Positions 36,910-45,426 of a stretch of 64,000 bases of DNA are shown piece by piece. The stretch comes from Anaerolineales bacterium (GTDB lineage Bacteria; Chloroflexota; Anaerolineae; Anaerolineales; UBA4823): assembly GCA_020060465.1 (NCBI GenBank), contig JAGVAD010000001.1, forward strand, positions 19,871-83,870. Reading direction: 5' to 3'. The notes beneath the pieces are model-generated. The model searched no databases. It saw nothing but the letters and a program-made list of their open reading frames with translations, and was not told where the DNA came from. The position numbers were made by a program, and so were the translations under genes. Position 1 is the first letter of the stretch; the number at the start of each line of letters is the position of its first letter.

Positions 36910-38200
36910 GATTCGCATGCGGCGCAGCGTTTTGCTGAGGGAGATAAACGCCAATCACCCGGTTCTGCGGCTTCAGATAGGTTTGAGCAACTCTTTGCAC
37001 ATCTGCGGGAGAGACGATAGCCAATCGTTCCAAAAAGCCGGTGTACCATTCATAGGAGGCAAACATTTCGGCAAAACCCAGCCAAAACGCCTGATTGGTG
37101 ATGCGTTCGCTGCCATAGGCAAAAAGGGCGCGCGCTTGCTTCACCGCGCGGGCAAGCTCGTTCTCGCTGGGCGGGTTCTCCTGCAATTTTTCGATTTCTC
37201 GATCTATGGCTTCGATCACTTGCGAGGCTTTTTTCTCTGGATGAACGATGGCGGTTAGCTGGTATAGATATGGATCAATCGTTGCCTGCGCGCCGCCGTA
37301 GACGCTCACTGCCAGCTCGCCCTCCACCAGGGCGCGATATAAGCGTGAGGTCTTATTGGAGATGCCCTCGCCAAAGAGATTCAAGTTCCCTGGGCCACTG
37401 AGCAGGCTGTCTAATGCCAGGAGCGGCATAAAATCTGGATTGGTAGCGGCAGGTGCATGATAAGCCAACTGTAAATAGGTGGTATCGCCTGGCCCTTCCA
37501 CGGTCACACGGCGCTCGCCGCTTTGGGGCGGTTCAGGGCGCGCAGGATGAGGCGCAGGCGGTCCCGCAGGGAGGCTTTCATAATGTTGCCGGATGCGTTC
37601 CAACATTTGGTCGGCGATGAAATCGCCGGCCAGCGCCAGCACAGCATTGTTGGGGTTGTAATATATGCGGTAGTGACGGTATAGGTCATCGCGCTGCATG
37701 GTTTCCAGGTCTGCCAGATCGCCAATGACCTCGTGGTGATAACTGTGTACGCGAAAGGCTGCCGCCTGAATTTCCTCGCTCAAACGGAAAAGAGGCTCGT
37801 TTTCATTTCCCTGGCGCTCAGAGATGATTACGGTGCGTTCCGCCGCCACTTCCTGCGGATCAAAAACGCTGTTCATCATCCGGTCAGCCTCCAGGCGCAG
37901 CGCCAGGTCAATCTTATCGGCGGGCAAGGTTTCGAAGTAGGTTGTCCAATCCAGATACGTCAGCGCGTTCCAATAGCCGCCGTCGCGGGAGATCGCCCGG
38001 TCTAACGCGCCGGCTGGAAATTGGGGTGTGCCCTTGAATTGCATGTGCTCCACCCAATGCGATGCGCCGGTATTGCCCGGCCTTTCATCGCGCGATCCGA
38101 CGCGATACCAGACCCAATGGCTGACCAGCGGCGCGGTATGAATTTCTTTTAATAAGACCAGCAGGCCGTTCGACAATGTAAGACGGGTGATCGGTTGCAT
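36899..38200 (-). CDS. M16 zinc peptidase, catalytic subunit
   Basis: A 433-residue peptidase of the insulinase/pitrilysin family. The inverted zinc motif HWVEH is at residues 48-52, with the third ligand in the later AAERTVIISE segment. NLFGEGISNKTSRLYRALVE and an Arg/Tyr pair in the C-terminal half complete the active site in relatives. There is no signal peptide, so it is cytoplasmic. It is coupled to the inactive partner downstream, and the two probably work as a heterodimer on peptides. A TATACT lies six bases before the ATG, which suggests a leaderless transcript. Confidence 0.93.
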   Translation of the reverse strand: MQPITRLTLSNGLLVLLKEIHTAPLVSHWVWYRVGSRDERPGNTGASHWVEHMQFKGTPQFPAGALDRAISRDGGYWNALTYLDWTTYFETLPADKIDLALRLEADRMMNSVFDPQEVAAERTVIISERQGNENEPLFRLSEEIQAAAFRVHSYHHEVIGDLADLETMQRDDLYRHYRIYYNPNNAVLALAGDFIADQMLERIRQHYESLPAGPPAPHPARPEPPQSGERRVTVEGPGDTTYLQLAYHAPAATNPDFMPLLALDSLLSGPGNLNLFGEGISNKTSRLYRALVEGELAVSVYGGAQATIDPYLYQLTAIVHPEKKASQVIEAIDREIEKLQENPPSENELARAVKQARALFAYGSERITNQAFWLGFAEMFASYEWYTGFLERLAIVSPADVQRVAQTYLKPQNRVIGVYLPQQNAAPHANHGT

Positions 38201-38206
38201 TGAGTG

Positions 38207-38212
38207 AGTATA
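38207..38212 (-). promoter_or_regulatory. -10 box of the M16 operon, leaderless
   Basis: TATACT ends six bases before the ATG at 38200. No ribosome site is present before this ATG. Confidence 0.5.
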
Positions 38213-38224
38213 AAACGGATTGGC

Positions 38225-38929
38225 TTATTTACATAGGGTGTCTGGCAACGCTCCGCAGAACATCTCCCCCCAGGAGCTTGGCAATTGATCGAAAAGATTT
38301 TTATAGGGGGCGATTACCCGTTGTAAACCGTCGAATGGGGTATGTAGTTCGGTTTCTGCTAATGGGATATCCACCGGCACCTTTAGGCTCACCGGCACCT
38401 TCAATTCCACCGGGATGGTCTGGCTGACCGGGACGGTTAGATCCAGGTAAATGTCCAGTTTTGTCCCCTGGCGCAATACCAGGTCAGTGGGTACCGCCAC
38501 GCCGTTGAGAAAGACGGTGGCTCTTCTGATCGGTGTATCACGGGTGAGTATGACAGTCGTTTCCTGCTTAAGGCGTAGAGGAAAGACCACGGGGATTGAG
38601 TCTTTGACCCATATCGTATCGTTTACCTCTATAGTGGAGACAATATGCGCCTGATCCATTTTGACAAAGTTTTCGTATAGGCCATTAATCAACTGATCGC
38701 CAAGCATGGTTTTAATTTTGAAAAACTGGCTGCCCAGAATCAACAAGATGACGATCAAAATGATGTTCACTGCTAATGAAAGCGCTCCGGTGATCGTCCA
38801 AAACGCCGGTTTAAGCTCGCCTAACCGCAAGAATGGCCGTCCCTGGTTGGGCGGTGTTCCTTCGGGCTGAAGCGGTTCTTCGTTTCCCGGCGAAGCGGGT
38901 TCGCGAAAAGGCGCTGCAGGGGTGGTCAT
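38225..38929 (-). CDS. Membrane-anchored protein of unknown function
   Basis: A 234-residue protein. A Pro-rich cytoplasmic N-terminus (about 1-40) leads to one membrane helix (about 46-68), after which a long beta-rich segment follows. That segment has a run of near-repeats VPVSQTIPVELKVPVSLKVPVDIP around residues 166-190, cut here only for description. I do not recognise a family. It is upstream of the M16 operon on the same strand with a 24-base gap but the M16 operon seems to have its own promoter. No catalytic motif is seen. Confidence 0.7.
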   Translation of the reverse strand: MTTPAAPFREPASPGNEEPLQPEGTPPNQGRPFLRLGELKPAFWTITGALSLAVNIILIVILLILGSQFFKIKTMLGDQLINGLYENFVKMDQAHIVSTIEVNDTIWVKDSIPVVFPLRLKQETTVILTRDTPIRRATVFLNGVAVPTDLVLRQGTKLDIYLDLTVPVSQTIPVELKVPVSLKVPVDIPLAETELHTPFDGLQRVIAPYKNLFDQLPSSWGEMFCGALPDTLCK

Positions 38930-39045
38930 AGAGTCTCCTCAGCATTTGCACGGATGATGATCATTCGTGTTCGACTATAGCATATTTTGAAGAATTTCGC
39001 TACAGAATGTCAATAAAAGTTTAATGATGCAGTTATTCAGGATCA

Positions 39046-39205
39046 CTCAAAGGTTGTTACTTGCCGCAATGGCAGCGACTGGAAGTCGCTGCCTGAAGGT
39101 TCACAGAGCTGGCTACGCCGGCCTCCAGCCCGCTTCAAGCGGGCTTTGTAACCTGAGGCGTCGGTTTCCAACCGATGCCGGGTGAGCGTAACCACAACTT
39201 TAGAG
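39046..39205 (+). repeat. Four-hairpin interspersed repeat, copy B
   Basis: It has the same architecture as 26388-26533. Terminal inverted repeats are CTCAAAGGTTGTTAC (39046-39060) and GTAACCACAACTTTAGAG (39188-39205). Hairpin 1 is a perfect 9-bp stem (39072-39092); hairpin 2 (39108-39122) keeps pairing by a C-G in place of the T-A of copy A plus a G-T wobble; hairpins 3 (39127-39145) and 4 (39157-39179) are conserved. The gap 38930-39321 otherwise holds only the promoter at 39227. Confidence 0.85.
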
Positions 39206-39226
39206 CACCCCATTTGTTTGGACTAC

Positions 39227-39255
39227 TTGTGCAAATAATCTCAAGCGGCTATAAT
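39227..39255 (+). promoter_or_regulatory. Promoter of the flavoprotein gene
   Basis: TTGTGC (39227-39232), a 17-base spacer and TATAAT (39250-39255). The leader is about 60 bases and ends in GGAGGA. Confidence 0.6.
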
Positions 39256-39321
39256 GGCAAGAACGCGAAAAATATCTGGGAATTGTAGCACACTGCCTGT
39301 ACCATCTTTTTGGAGGAACCA

Positions 39322-40662
39322 ATGTCGAGCGCAGGAAACCGTCATGTTGTTGCTGTAATTGGAGCTGGGCCAGCGGGCATGTTTGCCGCGCGACAGCTTG
39401 CTATGGAAGGCGTGCATGTCGTCTTGATTAATCGCGATATCAAGCCAGGCGGGTTGGCAGAGTATGGCATTTATTACGATAAATATAAAATGAAAGATGG
39501 GCTGCGAAAACAATTTCGCCAGATTCTTGAAATGCCCGGAATTGACTATTATGGCAATGTGACCGTTGGGAAAAACGGCGATATAACTTTGGATGAACTG
39601 CGGAGTATGGGTTTTCAAGCCATTATGGTCACGGTGGGCGCGCAAGGCACCAAGTGGTTAGGACTGCCGGGCGAGCAATTGAGCGGCGTTTATCATGCCA
39701 AGGACATCGTCTATCACTATAACAAGCTGCCGCCCTACAGCACGCAAGAATTCCATGTGCGCGGTCGGGTGGCTCTGGTGGGGGTAGGTAATGTGATGAT
39801 GGACATTGCCCATTGGGCGATCCGCGATTTGAAGGTGGATGAGGTGATTGCCGTCGCTCGTCGCGGGCCTGCGGAGGTCAAGTTCACCAAGAAGGAAATG
39901 GAGTATGTGATTGCCAACCTGGATATCGCTGCTCTGGATGAGGAACTGGCGCGTTGTGCGCCTTATATGCAGGAAGTGGGTCAGGATGTTCAAGCGGCGC
40001 GCGAATATATTCTATCGGCCCTACCAAAGGCTATTCCCCCAGTCTCTAATACGCGTTTTCGCTTCGATTTCCTCGCCTCGCCGACCCGGATGATTGGGGA
40101 TGAGCAAGGAAGAGTGATTGGTTTGGAGGTCGAAGATACCAAGTTGGTCCTGAAAGGTAATGACACCAAAGCCGTAGGGCTGGGCACGCGGCGAGTTCTG
40201 GATGTTGATACGGTTGTTTTCTGCATTGGCGATAAGGTGGATGAGAACTTCGGCCTGCCAGTTCAGTGGAATGAGTTCGTTAAGAGTCCCCAGCCTTGCT
40301 ACCCGGTGGATGGCTTGTCCTATGAAGCCTATGATCCTGAGGCTGAAAAGCCCATTGAAGGCGTGTTTGTCGCCGGCTGGTCGCGCGAAGCCAGCAGTGG
40401 GTTGGTAGGAGTGGCGCGTAAGGATGGCGAACTGGGGGCGCGGGCGATGTTGCAATACCTGAGCACGATGCCTGGCGTAGATGACCCGGCGGCGATTATT
40501 TCCTGCCTCGAAGAGCGGCTGGAACATAATCACAAACGGGTTGTAATGAAAGACGATGTAGAGCGTTTATTCGCTGCTGAACAGGCGGAAGCGGCGCGGC
40601 GAAATCTGGAGGAGTATAAATTTAAGACCAACGAAGAAATGCTGGCTGCAATCGGTTCATAG
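39322..40662 (+). CDS. FAD/NAD(P)-binding oxidoreductase (glutamate synthase small-subunit/ferredoxin reductase type)
   Basis: A 446-residue flavoprotein. The ATG at 39322 follows GGAGGA. The FAD-binding motif VIGAGPAGMFAARQLA is near residue 12, followed by KPGGLAEYGIYYDKYKMKDG, the pattern of GltD and adrenodoxin-reductase-like proteins. The NAD(P) motif reads VGVGNVMMDIAHWA and the second FAD segment VFVAGWSREASSGLVGVARKDG. There is no iron-sulfur domain, so it accepts or delivers electrons to an unidentified partner such as ferredoxin. No partner gene is adjacent. Confidence 0.85.
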   Translation: MSSAGNRHVVAVIGAGPAGMFAARQLAMEGVHVVLINRDIKPGGLAEYGIYYDKYKMKDGLRKQFRQILEMPGIDYYGNVTVGKNGDITLDELRSMGFQAIMVTVGAQGTKWLGLPGEQLSGVYHAKDIVYHYNKLPPYSTQEFHVRGRVALVGVGNVMMDIAHWAIRDLKVDEVIAVARRGPAEVKFTKKEMEYVIANLDIAALDEELARCAPYMQEVGQDVQAAREYILSALPKAIPPVSNTRFRFDFLASPTRMIGDEQGRVIGLEVEDTKLVLKGNDTKAVGLGTRRVLDVDTVVFCIGDKVDENFGLPVQWNEFVKSPQPCYPVDGLSYEAYDPEAEKPIEGVFVAGWSREASSGLVGVARKDGELGARAMLQYLSTMPGVDDPAAIISCLEERLEHNHKRVVMKDDVERLFAAEQAEAARRNLEEYKFKTNEEMLAAIGS

Positions 40663-40708
40663 CTTATTTCGGGTGTCGAGATAGGCCCTCGCCAGCGCGC
40701 CGCCTCGC

Positions 40709-41191
40709 TTATGGTTGGGTGGTTGTTTGCTCCGGGGGCCTCTTATTTTTCGTTTTAGGCGGTGAAGGGACCATCAGAACAAGTCCGAAAATGATAATGA
40801 TCTGACCTGCCATCACTCCAAAAGCTTGCCATTGCCCAAAGTAGGGAACGGCTGGAAACGGTTGACTGCCAAAGCCGAATACATCCGCCATACCGGATGC
40901 CGCAGCCACGACATAACCTGTAGCCACCAGGCGATAACCAATATCCGCGATGATGGTCTTTTCCAGGCCTTCCCATAGCGTATTGAGAGAAGTGAAGCCG
41001 CCAACGCAGATCATTGCCAGCCCAACCAGCAATACTGCAATCTGCACAAAACCTACCACTGGACTGCGATCCAGGTTAAACAGCCCTGGGTCGGCGCCCA
41101 AAGTGAACAATAGTAATCCTACAATCACTACCCCCAGACCAAGGCGCAATCGAGCTCGCCAACCGCTGCGACGTATCGTAGTATTGTTCAT
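40709..41191 (-). CDS. Small membrane protein of unknown function
   Basis: A 160-residue protein with four predicted membrane segments (about 15-31, 45-63, 85-102 and 125-142) and a charged C-terminus. The basic N-terminus suggests a cytoplasmic start. The gene overlaps the stop of the dipeptidase gene by four bases (ATGA), so it is translated with it. I do not recognise the family, and no motif suggests transport or catalysis. Confidence 0.7.
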   Translation of the reverse strand: MNNTTIRRSGWRARLRLGLGVVIVGLLLFTLGADPGLFNLDRSPVVGFVQIAVLLVGLAMICVGGFTSLNTLWEGLEKTIIADIGYRLVATGYVVAAASGMADVFGFGSQPFPAVPYFGQWQAFGVMAGQIIIIFGLVLMVPSPPKTKNKRPPEQTTTQP

Positions 41192-42375
41192 GAACTCTCT
41201 GGCAGGACATGTTTCAGCACGCGTAGCCAGTTCTCGCCCATCACGGCTGAAACATCGGTTGTAGTATAACCTTTTTCCTTGAGTGCAGGGATCAATTTGC
41301 GCAGGTCTGCAATGCTGTCTATGCCGGGCGGGACGGATTGCAAACCGAATCCGCCGTCAAAGTCGGTGCCAAAACCGACATGTTGAGCGTCGCCGGCCAT
41401 CTGGCAGATGTAGTCAACTTGTTTAAGAATATCCTCGATTTGAACTTCCTGGCGATGGTCGCCGCGTTTCCAGCCGCTTTTTAGAAATCCATTGAAGGGT
41501 ACAATGCCGATGACGCCGTTCCGTTCGATAATGCCGCGGATCACACGATCCGAAAGGTGGCGGTTACTGCTCATATTCTTGAGCAAACTGGCGGCGTTGC
41601 TGTGCGAGGCGAATAACACGCCGGGGTAGAAGTCCAGGGCTTGCAAAACTGCTTTCTCGTCCATGTGGGAAAGATCCAGCCCCATGCCCAGATCGGCCAT
41701 GCGCTCCAGCAGTTCGAAACCCTGCGGAGTCAGTGGGCCCGGTTCAAGCGTGCCGCCGCAATAGGCGGTGCTGCGCCAGGCTGGACCGATCATGCGCACG
41801 CCGCGTTCCCACCAAACTTCCACTTCCGCTGCTTCTAATATTGCGTCTGCTCCTTCCATCAAGAGTGCTAAGCCAATTGCCGGTTCAACGAGGCTTTCTC
41901 CTTCTCGAAGGTCCTCTGGCGGCTCGCTCTGGCTCTCTTGTTCGGTCTCGGGCCTCTGGCTGGCGTCTTCAACCTCGGCGGAGAGTTCGGCGATACGTTC
42001 CTTCCAATCCGCCAGCGTCTGCTCAAGGTCTTTGCGCCAGCGAATCAGTCGGAATTTGTCGGAGTTTTCATCAGCCAGCCGTTCGTACAGGTCAATCTGC
42101 GCGTGATACAAGCGGTTAGCCCCGCGAGCGTCGTGGTATTGTAAGATTTCCCATTCACCGGCTAAGGCGCGGACTGGCGAGGCGAATAGTGATGCAAAAA
42201 TGATCCCTACGCCCCCGCGCTGATACTCCTTCCAGCCCAGCAGCGTATCATCATTACGCGCGGGCGTCAGCGAGCCAGCCTCTCTGCGCCTAGTTTCTAG
42301 CGCGGAGCGTGTGTAGTCTCGCTCGAACGTGAGCATATTCCAGGCCAGGTCTTCATGGGCGTCAACAATCAGCAT
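41188..42375 (-). CDS. M19 family dipeptidase (membrane dipeptidase-like)
   Basis: About 395 residues. The ATG at 42375 begins MLIVDAHEDLAWN, a family start with the metal-binding His-x-Asp (usually DGHND). Other metal or active-site segments are DLSHMDEKAV, LFASHSNAASL and FGTDFDGGFG. Between about residues 125 and 165 there is a Glu-rich insertion (QRPETEQESQSEPPEDLREG) not usual in the core. There is no signal peptide, so it is cytoplasmic despite the family name. It follows mutY by 19 bases in the same operon. Confidence 0.9.
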   Translation of the reverse strand: MLIVDAHEDLAWNMLTFERDYTRSALETRRREAGSLTPARNDDTLLGWKEYQRGGVGIIFASLFASPVRALAGEWEILQYHDARGANRLYHAQIDLYERLADENSDKFRLIRWRKDLEQTLADWKERIAELSAEVEDASQRPETEQESQSEPPEDLREGESLVEPAIGLALLMEGADAILEAAEVEVWWERGVRMIGPAWRSTAYCGGTLEPGPLTPQGFELLERMADLGMGLDLSHMDEKAVLQALDFYPGVLFASHSNAASLLKNMSSNRHLSDRVIRGIIERNGVIGIVPFNGFLKSGWKRGDHRQEVQIEDILKQVDYICQMAGDAQHVGFGTDFDGGFGLQSVPPGIDSIADLRKLIPALKEKGYTTTDVSAVMGENWLRVLKHVLPESS

Positions 42376-42394
42376 GGCTGTTCTACCTGGTTCC

Positions 42395-43540
42395 TCAGCA
42401 TGGCTGCTCGGCTGGCAGATGATGGATTGAAGCCGGAACACTGTGTATCGGAGAGCCGGTTTCTTGGGTTTTCGCTTGATGGATCAAGTCGCGCGCGATC
42501 AACCGGTCTATCTTGCCCATAGGGTAATCTTTGAGCGCAGCAAGCGACGCCCAGCACAGATCTTCAACCTGTAGCGGACGAGGAAGCGCGCCATCTTTCA
42601 GGCTGCAATGATAAGCATGTAACGTCACGCGAAAATGAGTGTAAGCGTGGCGATAAACCCCAATTTCTTGATGGACGCAAATTTCGGCGCCCAGCTCTTC
42701 TCGAATTTCGCGCTGCAAGCATTCTATGAGATTCTCGCCGGTTTGAAGTTTGCCGCCGGGAAACTCCCATAGCCCGCCTAACAGCCCATTTTTGGGGCGT
42801 TGCGCCAACAATACATGTTCTCCGCTGCGGATCACCGCGGCGGTGACAATATAATGCGGCGTAACCGGCTTTTGCAGTTTCACTGGGCGCTCCTCTTGCA
42901 CACCCAATTGCCGCGCCTGGCAGAATTGCCGGATTGGACAGCGGTCGCAAGCGGGCTTTTGAGGCGTGCAGATCGTTGCGCCCAGATCCATTAAAGCCTG
43001 GTTGTATTCGCCAACCTTGCCTGGCGGCAGGTTGGCCGCGGCCAGCTCCCATAAACGCCGTTCGCCTTGTGGCGAACGCGCCGGTGCGGTCACGTTGAAC
43101 AAGCGCGCCAACACCCGTCGGATGTTGCCATCCAACGCCGGTGTATCCATGCCAAAAGCAATCGAAGCGATGGCGCTTGCAGTGTAACGCCCCACGCCGG
43201 GTAAGCGGATCAAGTCAGTTAAGTTGCGGGGAAACTCACCGCCCATTTGATCCACCACCTGGCGAGCGGCGCGGTGCAGGTTGCGCGCCCGACTGTAATA
43301 GCCCAGCCCTTCCCACATCCGTAAGACCTCTTGTTCGCTTGAACGCGCCAGTACCTGGATGGTGGGAAAGCGTTCCATCCAGCGGGTGAAATAGGGAATG
43401 ACAGCCTCGACGCGGGTTTGCTGTAACATAATCTCCGAAACCCATATAGCGTAGGGGTCATTTAGCCCGCGCCAGGGCAAAGAGCGGGCATGTTGAGCAT
43501 ACCAGGCGATCAGTCTTGCGGTAAATTCAGTTGAGGTCAC
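42395..43540 (-). CDS. mutY: A/G-specific adenine glycosylase with Nudix domain
   Basis: A 381-residue DNA repair enzyme that removes adenine mispaired with 8-oxoguanine. The GTG at 43540 overlaps the upstream stop by four bases (GTGA); a much longer frame to 43816 is a shadow. Catalytic Glu36 (SEIMLQQT), the helix-hairpin-helix LIRLPGVGRYTASAI, the catalytic Asp in ALDGNIRRVLARLF and the [4Fe-4S] ligands C-x6-C-x2-C-x5-C (CTPQKPACDRCPIRQFC) are all present. The C-terminal domain carries what looks like a complete Nudix box, G-x5-E-x7-RE-x2-EE-x-G, in GGKLQTGENLIECL and REIREELG, which classic MutY tails have lost. Confidence 0.95.
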   Translation of the reverse strand: MTSTEFTARLIAWYAQHARSLPWRGLNDPYAIWVSEIMLQQTRVEAVIPYFTRWMERFPTIQVLARSSEQEVLRMWEGLGYYSRARNLHRAARQVVDQMGGEFPRNLTDLIRLPGVGRYTASAIASIAFGMDTPALDGNIRRVLARLFNVTAPARSPQGERRLWELAAANLPPGKVGEYNQALMDLGATICTPQKPACDRCPIRQFCQARQLGVQEERPVKLQKPVTPHYIVTAAVIRSGEHVLLAQRPKNGLLGGLWEFPGGKLQTGENLIECLQREIREELGAEICVHQEIGVYRHAYTHFRVTLHAYHCSLKDGALPRPLQVEDLCWASLAALKDYPMGKIDRLIARDLIHQAKTQETGSPIHSVPASIHHLPAEQPC

Positions 43541-43839
43541 ATCTGGAATCCGGCGCGCGCCTGTACAACCTTGAATTGATAATTCTCTACATAATCCAAC
43601 AGACGTTGGATAAGCTCTTTCCATTCCGCCGAGGCCAGGACGCGCTGCAAGGAGACGATGCTGGGCATTTGCATCGCCGCCAGGATTTGCGGTTGACCGC
43701 CATACATGGTAAACCAGGCGTCGCTTGGCTCCATACCCATGCGTTGCACGCCGGGGATAAAATCGCGAACCACAAACTCGAAATATTCCTGCTCGCGCCC
43801 AGGCAAAATATCCCATGTCATCAGCAATTTAACAGCCAC
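43537..43839 (-). CDS. Small dimeric alpha/beta-barrel-like protein
   Basis: A 100-residue protein beginning MAVKLLMTWDILPGREQEYFEF, with the beta-alpha-beta pattern of the dimeric alpha/beta-barrel superfamily (antibiotic monooxygenase-, NIPSNAP- or EthD-like). Catalytic residues cannot be assigned. It ends in GFQM and overlaps the mutY start by four bases. The gap to the upstream MBL gene is 26 bases, so all belong to one operon. Function unknown. Confidence 0.65.
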   Translation of the reverse strand: MAVKLLMTWDILPGREQEYFEFVVRDFIPGVQRMGMEPSDAWFTMYGGQPQILAAMQMPSIVSLQRVLASAEWKELIQRLLDYVENYQFKVVQARAGFQM

Positions 43840-43865
43840 GGCTCATACTCCTGGAGATTGTGTAC

Positions 43866-44513
43866 TCATGAACGCTCGCAATTCAGGACTACGACGCGTG
43901 TTTCATCGGGTATGCTGCTGGCAGAAATCTTAAGCGAAGGCTGGCTCTCGCTGCTGGCAACCCCCATCTCTTTGAGGAATTTGCTGAGCGGGCCCAGTTT
44001 TAGATTTGTACCGGGGATGTGATAATGCATGGGGATCACAATGCCCGGCTCTAACAGGCTGATTACCTCAACCGCTTTGGTGGGGGTTAAGCCGCCGCCG
44101 CCGCCCACCGGCACTAGAGCAACATGAACGTTGCCAAGCGCCTCGATTTCGGCCTGACTGGGCACACGGCGCAGATCACCCAGATGTGCAACCGTGATCC
44201 CTTCAAAGTCGAACACATACAGGGTATTGCGTGGCTCTTCGAGGGAGCGCCTGGCATACCCGTTGGTTTGCACACCGGTGATGAAAACGCCGCCGATCTC
44301 ATATTCTCCCGGCCCGGTGATGACGTGACTCTTGCCTTTCACAGCCGCAGCGTAATTATGTCCGGCGGCGTCATGGCTGATGGTAACAATATCTGCTTTC
44401 AATTTCAAGGGTTCGTAACCGGTCACTCGATGGTCAAACGGGTCGGTGACCACGCTGGCCAATCCGCGTTCGGTGAGCCGGAAACATGAAAGTCCGTACC
44501 AGGTAATTTCCAT
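43866..44513 (-). CDS. Degenerate metallo-beta-lactamase-fold protein
   Basis: A 215-residue protein of the COG2220 type, distantly like the UPF0173 protein in this window. The metal motif HxHxDH is changed: the corresponding segment reads TISHDAAGHNY, so the second His and the Asp are missing. GPGEYEIGGVFITG and IPMHYHIPGTN are retained. It may bind one metal or none, and catalysis is doubtful. It is the first gene of a five-gene minus-strand operon. An AGGAGAG site precedes the ATG. The -10 box at 44543-44538 is shared with the divergent gene. Confidence 0.85.
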   Translation of the reverse strand: MEITWYGLSCFRLTERGLASVVTDPFDHRVTGYEPLKLKADIVTISHDAAGHNYAAAVKGKSHVITGPGEYEIGGVFITGVQTNGYARRSLEEPRNTLYVFDFEGITVAHLGDLRRVPSQAEIEALGNVHVALVPVGGGGGLTPTKAVEVISLLEPGIVIPMHYHIPGTNLKLGPLSKFLKEMGVASSESQPSLKISASSIPDETRVVVLNCERS

Positions 44514-44537
44514 TTACTCTCCTAAAATTCAAGGTAG

Positions 44538-44545
44538 ATTATACT
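44538..44545. promoter_or_regulatory. Bidirectional promoter with overlapping -10 boxes
   Basis: ATTATACT contains TATACT on the plus strand (44540-44545) and TATAAT on the minus strand (44543-44538), sharing the TATA core. It lies between the divergent genes at 44513 and 44578. Confidence 0.55.
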
Positions 44546-44577
44546 TCATTCTTGTCAGGGTAAGACAGACCGCCCTG

Positions 44578-45426
44578 ATGAGTGATGGTTATCTGGCGGC
44601 TGATGATAAACTGATGGATATTCAGAGCGCTTTACCGCTGGAATTAACGCCCAACTTAACGGCTGGGGCAGAAGTTATTTCCATGGGGCCGCAAACCTGG
44701 CGGCTGCAAGTCCCTCCAGTTGTTAAAGGGTATCGCCTGGCGCAATTGGATGATACGCGCGGCCGCCGGCGCCAGGATTTTCGCTGGCAGCCGCCGCTTA
44801 GTTTGCAAGTACGCGCCCGCGCTTCAGCGGAAAACATTCCCGGTACATGGGGATTTGGCTTTTGGAACGATCCTTTTAGCATGGGCTTTCTTGCCGCCGA
44901 TCGCGCTTTGCGGTTGCCCGCCTTGCCCAACGCGGCGTGGTTCTTTTTCGCCTCTCCGCCGAATTATCTTTCTTTGCGCGACGACCTGCCCGCGCAAGAC
45001 GGGCTGGCGGCGACGTTCTGTTCGCCGCTTTGGCCGCCTGCCTTGCTGATGCTGGGGATTCCGTTATTGCCTCTTCTGGCTTTGCCGCCAGGCGCTCGCC
45101 TGTTGCGCCGCCTGGCGCGCCGATTTGTTCAGCAAGACGCGGCTTCATTAGCGTTGAACCCAGTGGATTGGCATACCTTTCGCCTGGAGTGGCAGGCAGA
45201 AATGGTGCGCTTCCTGGTGGATGGCAACCAGGCGCTATCCACGCCGGTCGCCCCCTTGGGGAGACTGGGGCTGGTGATTTGGGTTGATAATCAATACTTG
45301 GCGTTCCCAAAGGACGGACGCTTACGCTACGGCGTGCATCCATGCCCGGACGCGGCCTGGATTGAAATCGCCGATCTGACGATTAGCACAGACCATTCAT
45401 CATCGCACGGTCGGAGGCTATCGTAA
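44578..45426 (+). CDS. Concanavalin-like domain protein, unknown function
   Basis: A 282-residue protein. Segments such as GTWGFGFWNDPFSM, WHTFRLEWQAEMVRFLVDG and LGRLGLVIWVDNQYLAF follow the pattern of concanavalin A-like (jelly-roll) glucanase/lectin domains, with Trp and Phe lining the usual sugar cleft, but no catalytic Glu pair is evident. A hydrophobic stretch near residues 160-175 (PPALLMLGIPLLPLLAL) is unusual for a soluble domain. No signal peptide is seen. Its last nine bases overlap the convergent beta-helix gene. Confidence 0.6.
   Translation: MSDGYLAADDKLMDIQSALPLELTPNLTAGAEVISMGPQTWRLQVPPVVKGYRLAQLDDTRGRRRQDFRWQPPLSLQVRARASAENIPGTWGFGFWNDPFSMGFLAADRALRLPALPNAAWFFFASPPNYLSLRDDLPAQDGLAATFCSPLWPPALLMLGIPLLPLLALPPGARLLRRLARRFVQQDAASLALNPVDWHTFRLEWQAEMVRFLVDGNQALSTPVAPLGRLGLVIWVDNQYLAFPKDGRLRYGVHPCPDAAWIEIADLTISTDHSSSHGRRLS

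Noticed and set aside
43541-43816. N-terminal extension of MutY
   Set aside because: It overlaps the small barrel protein in another frame; MutY homology starts at the GTG at 43540.
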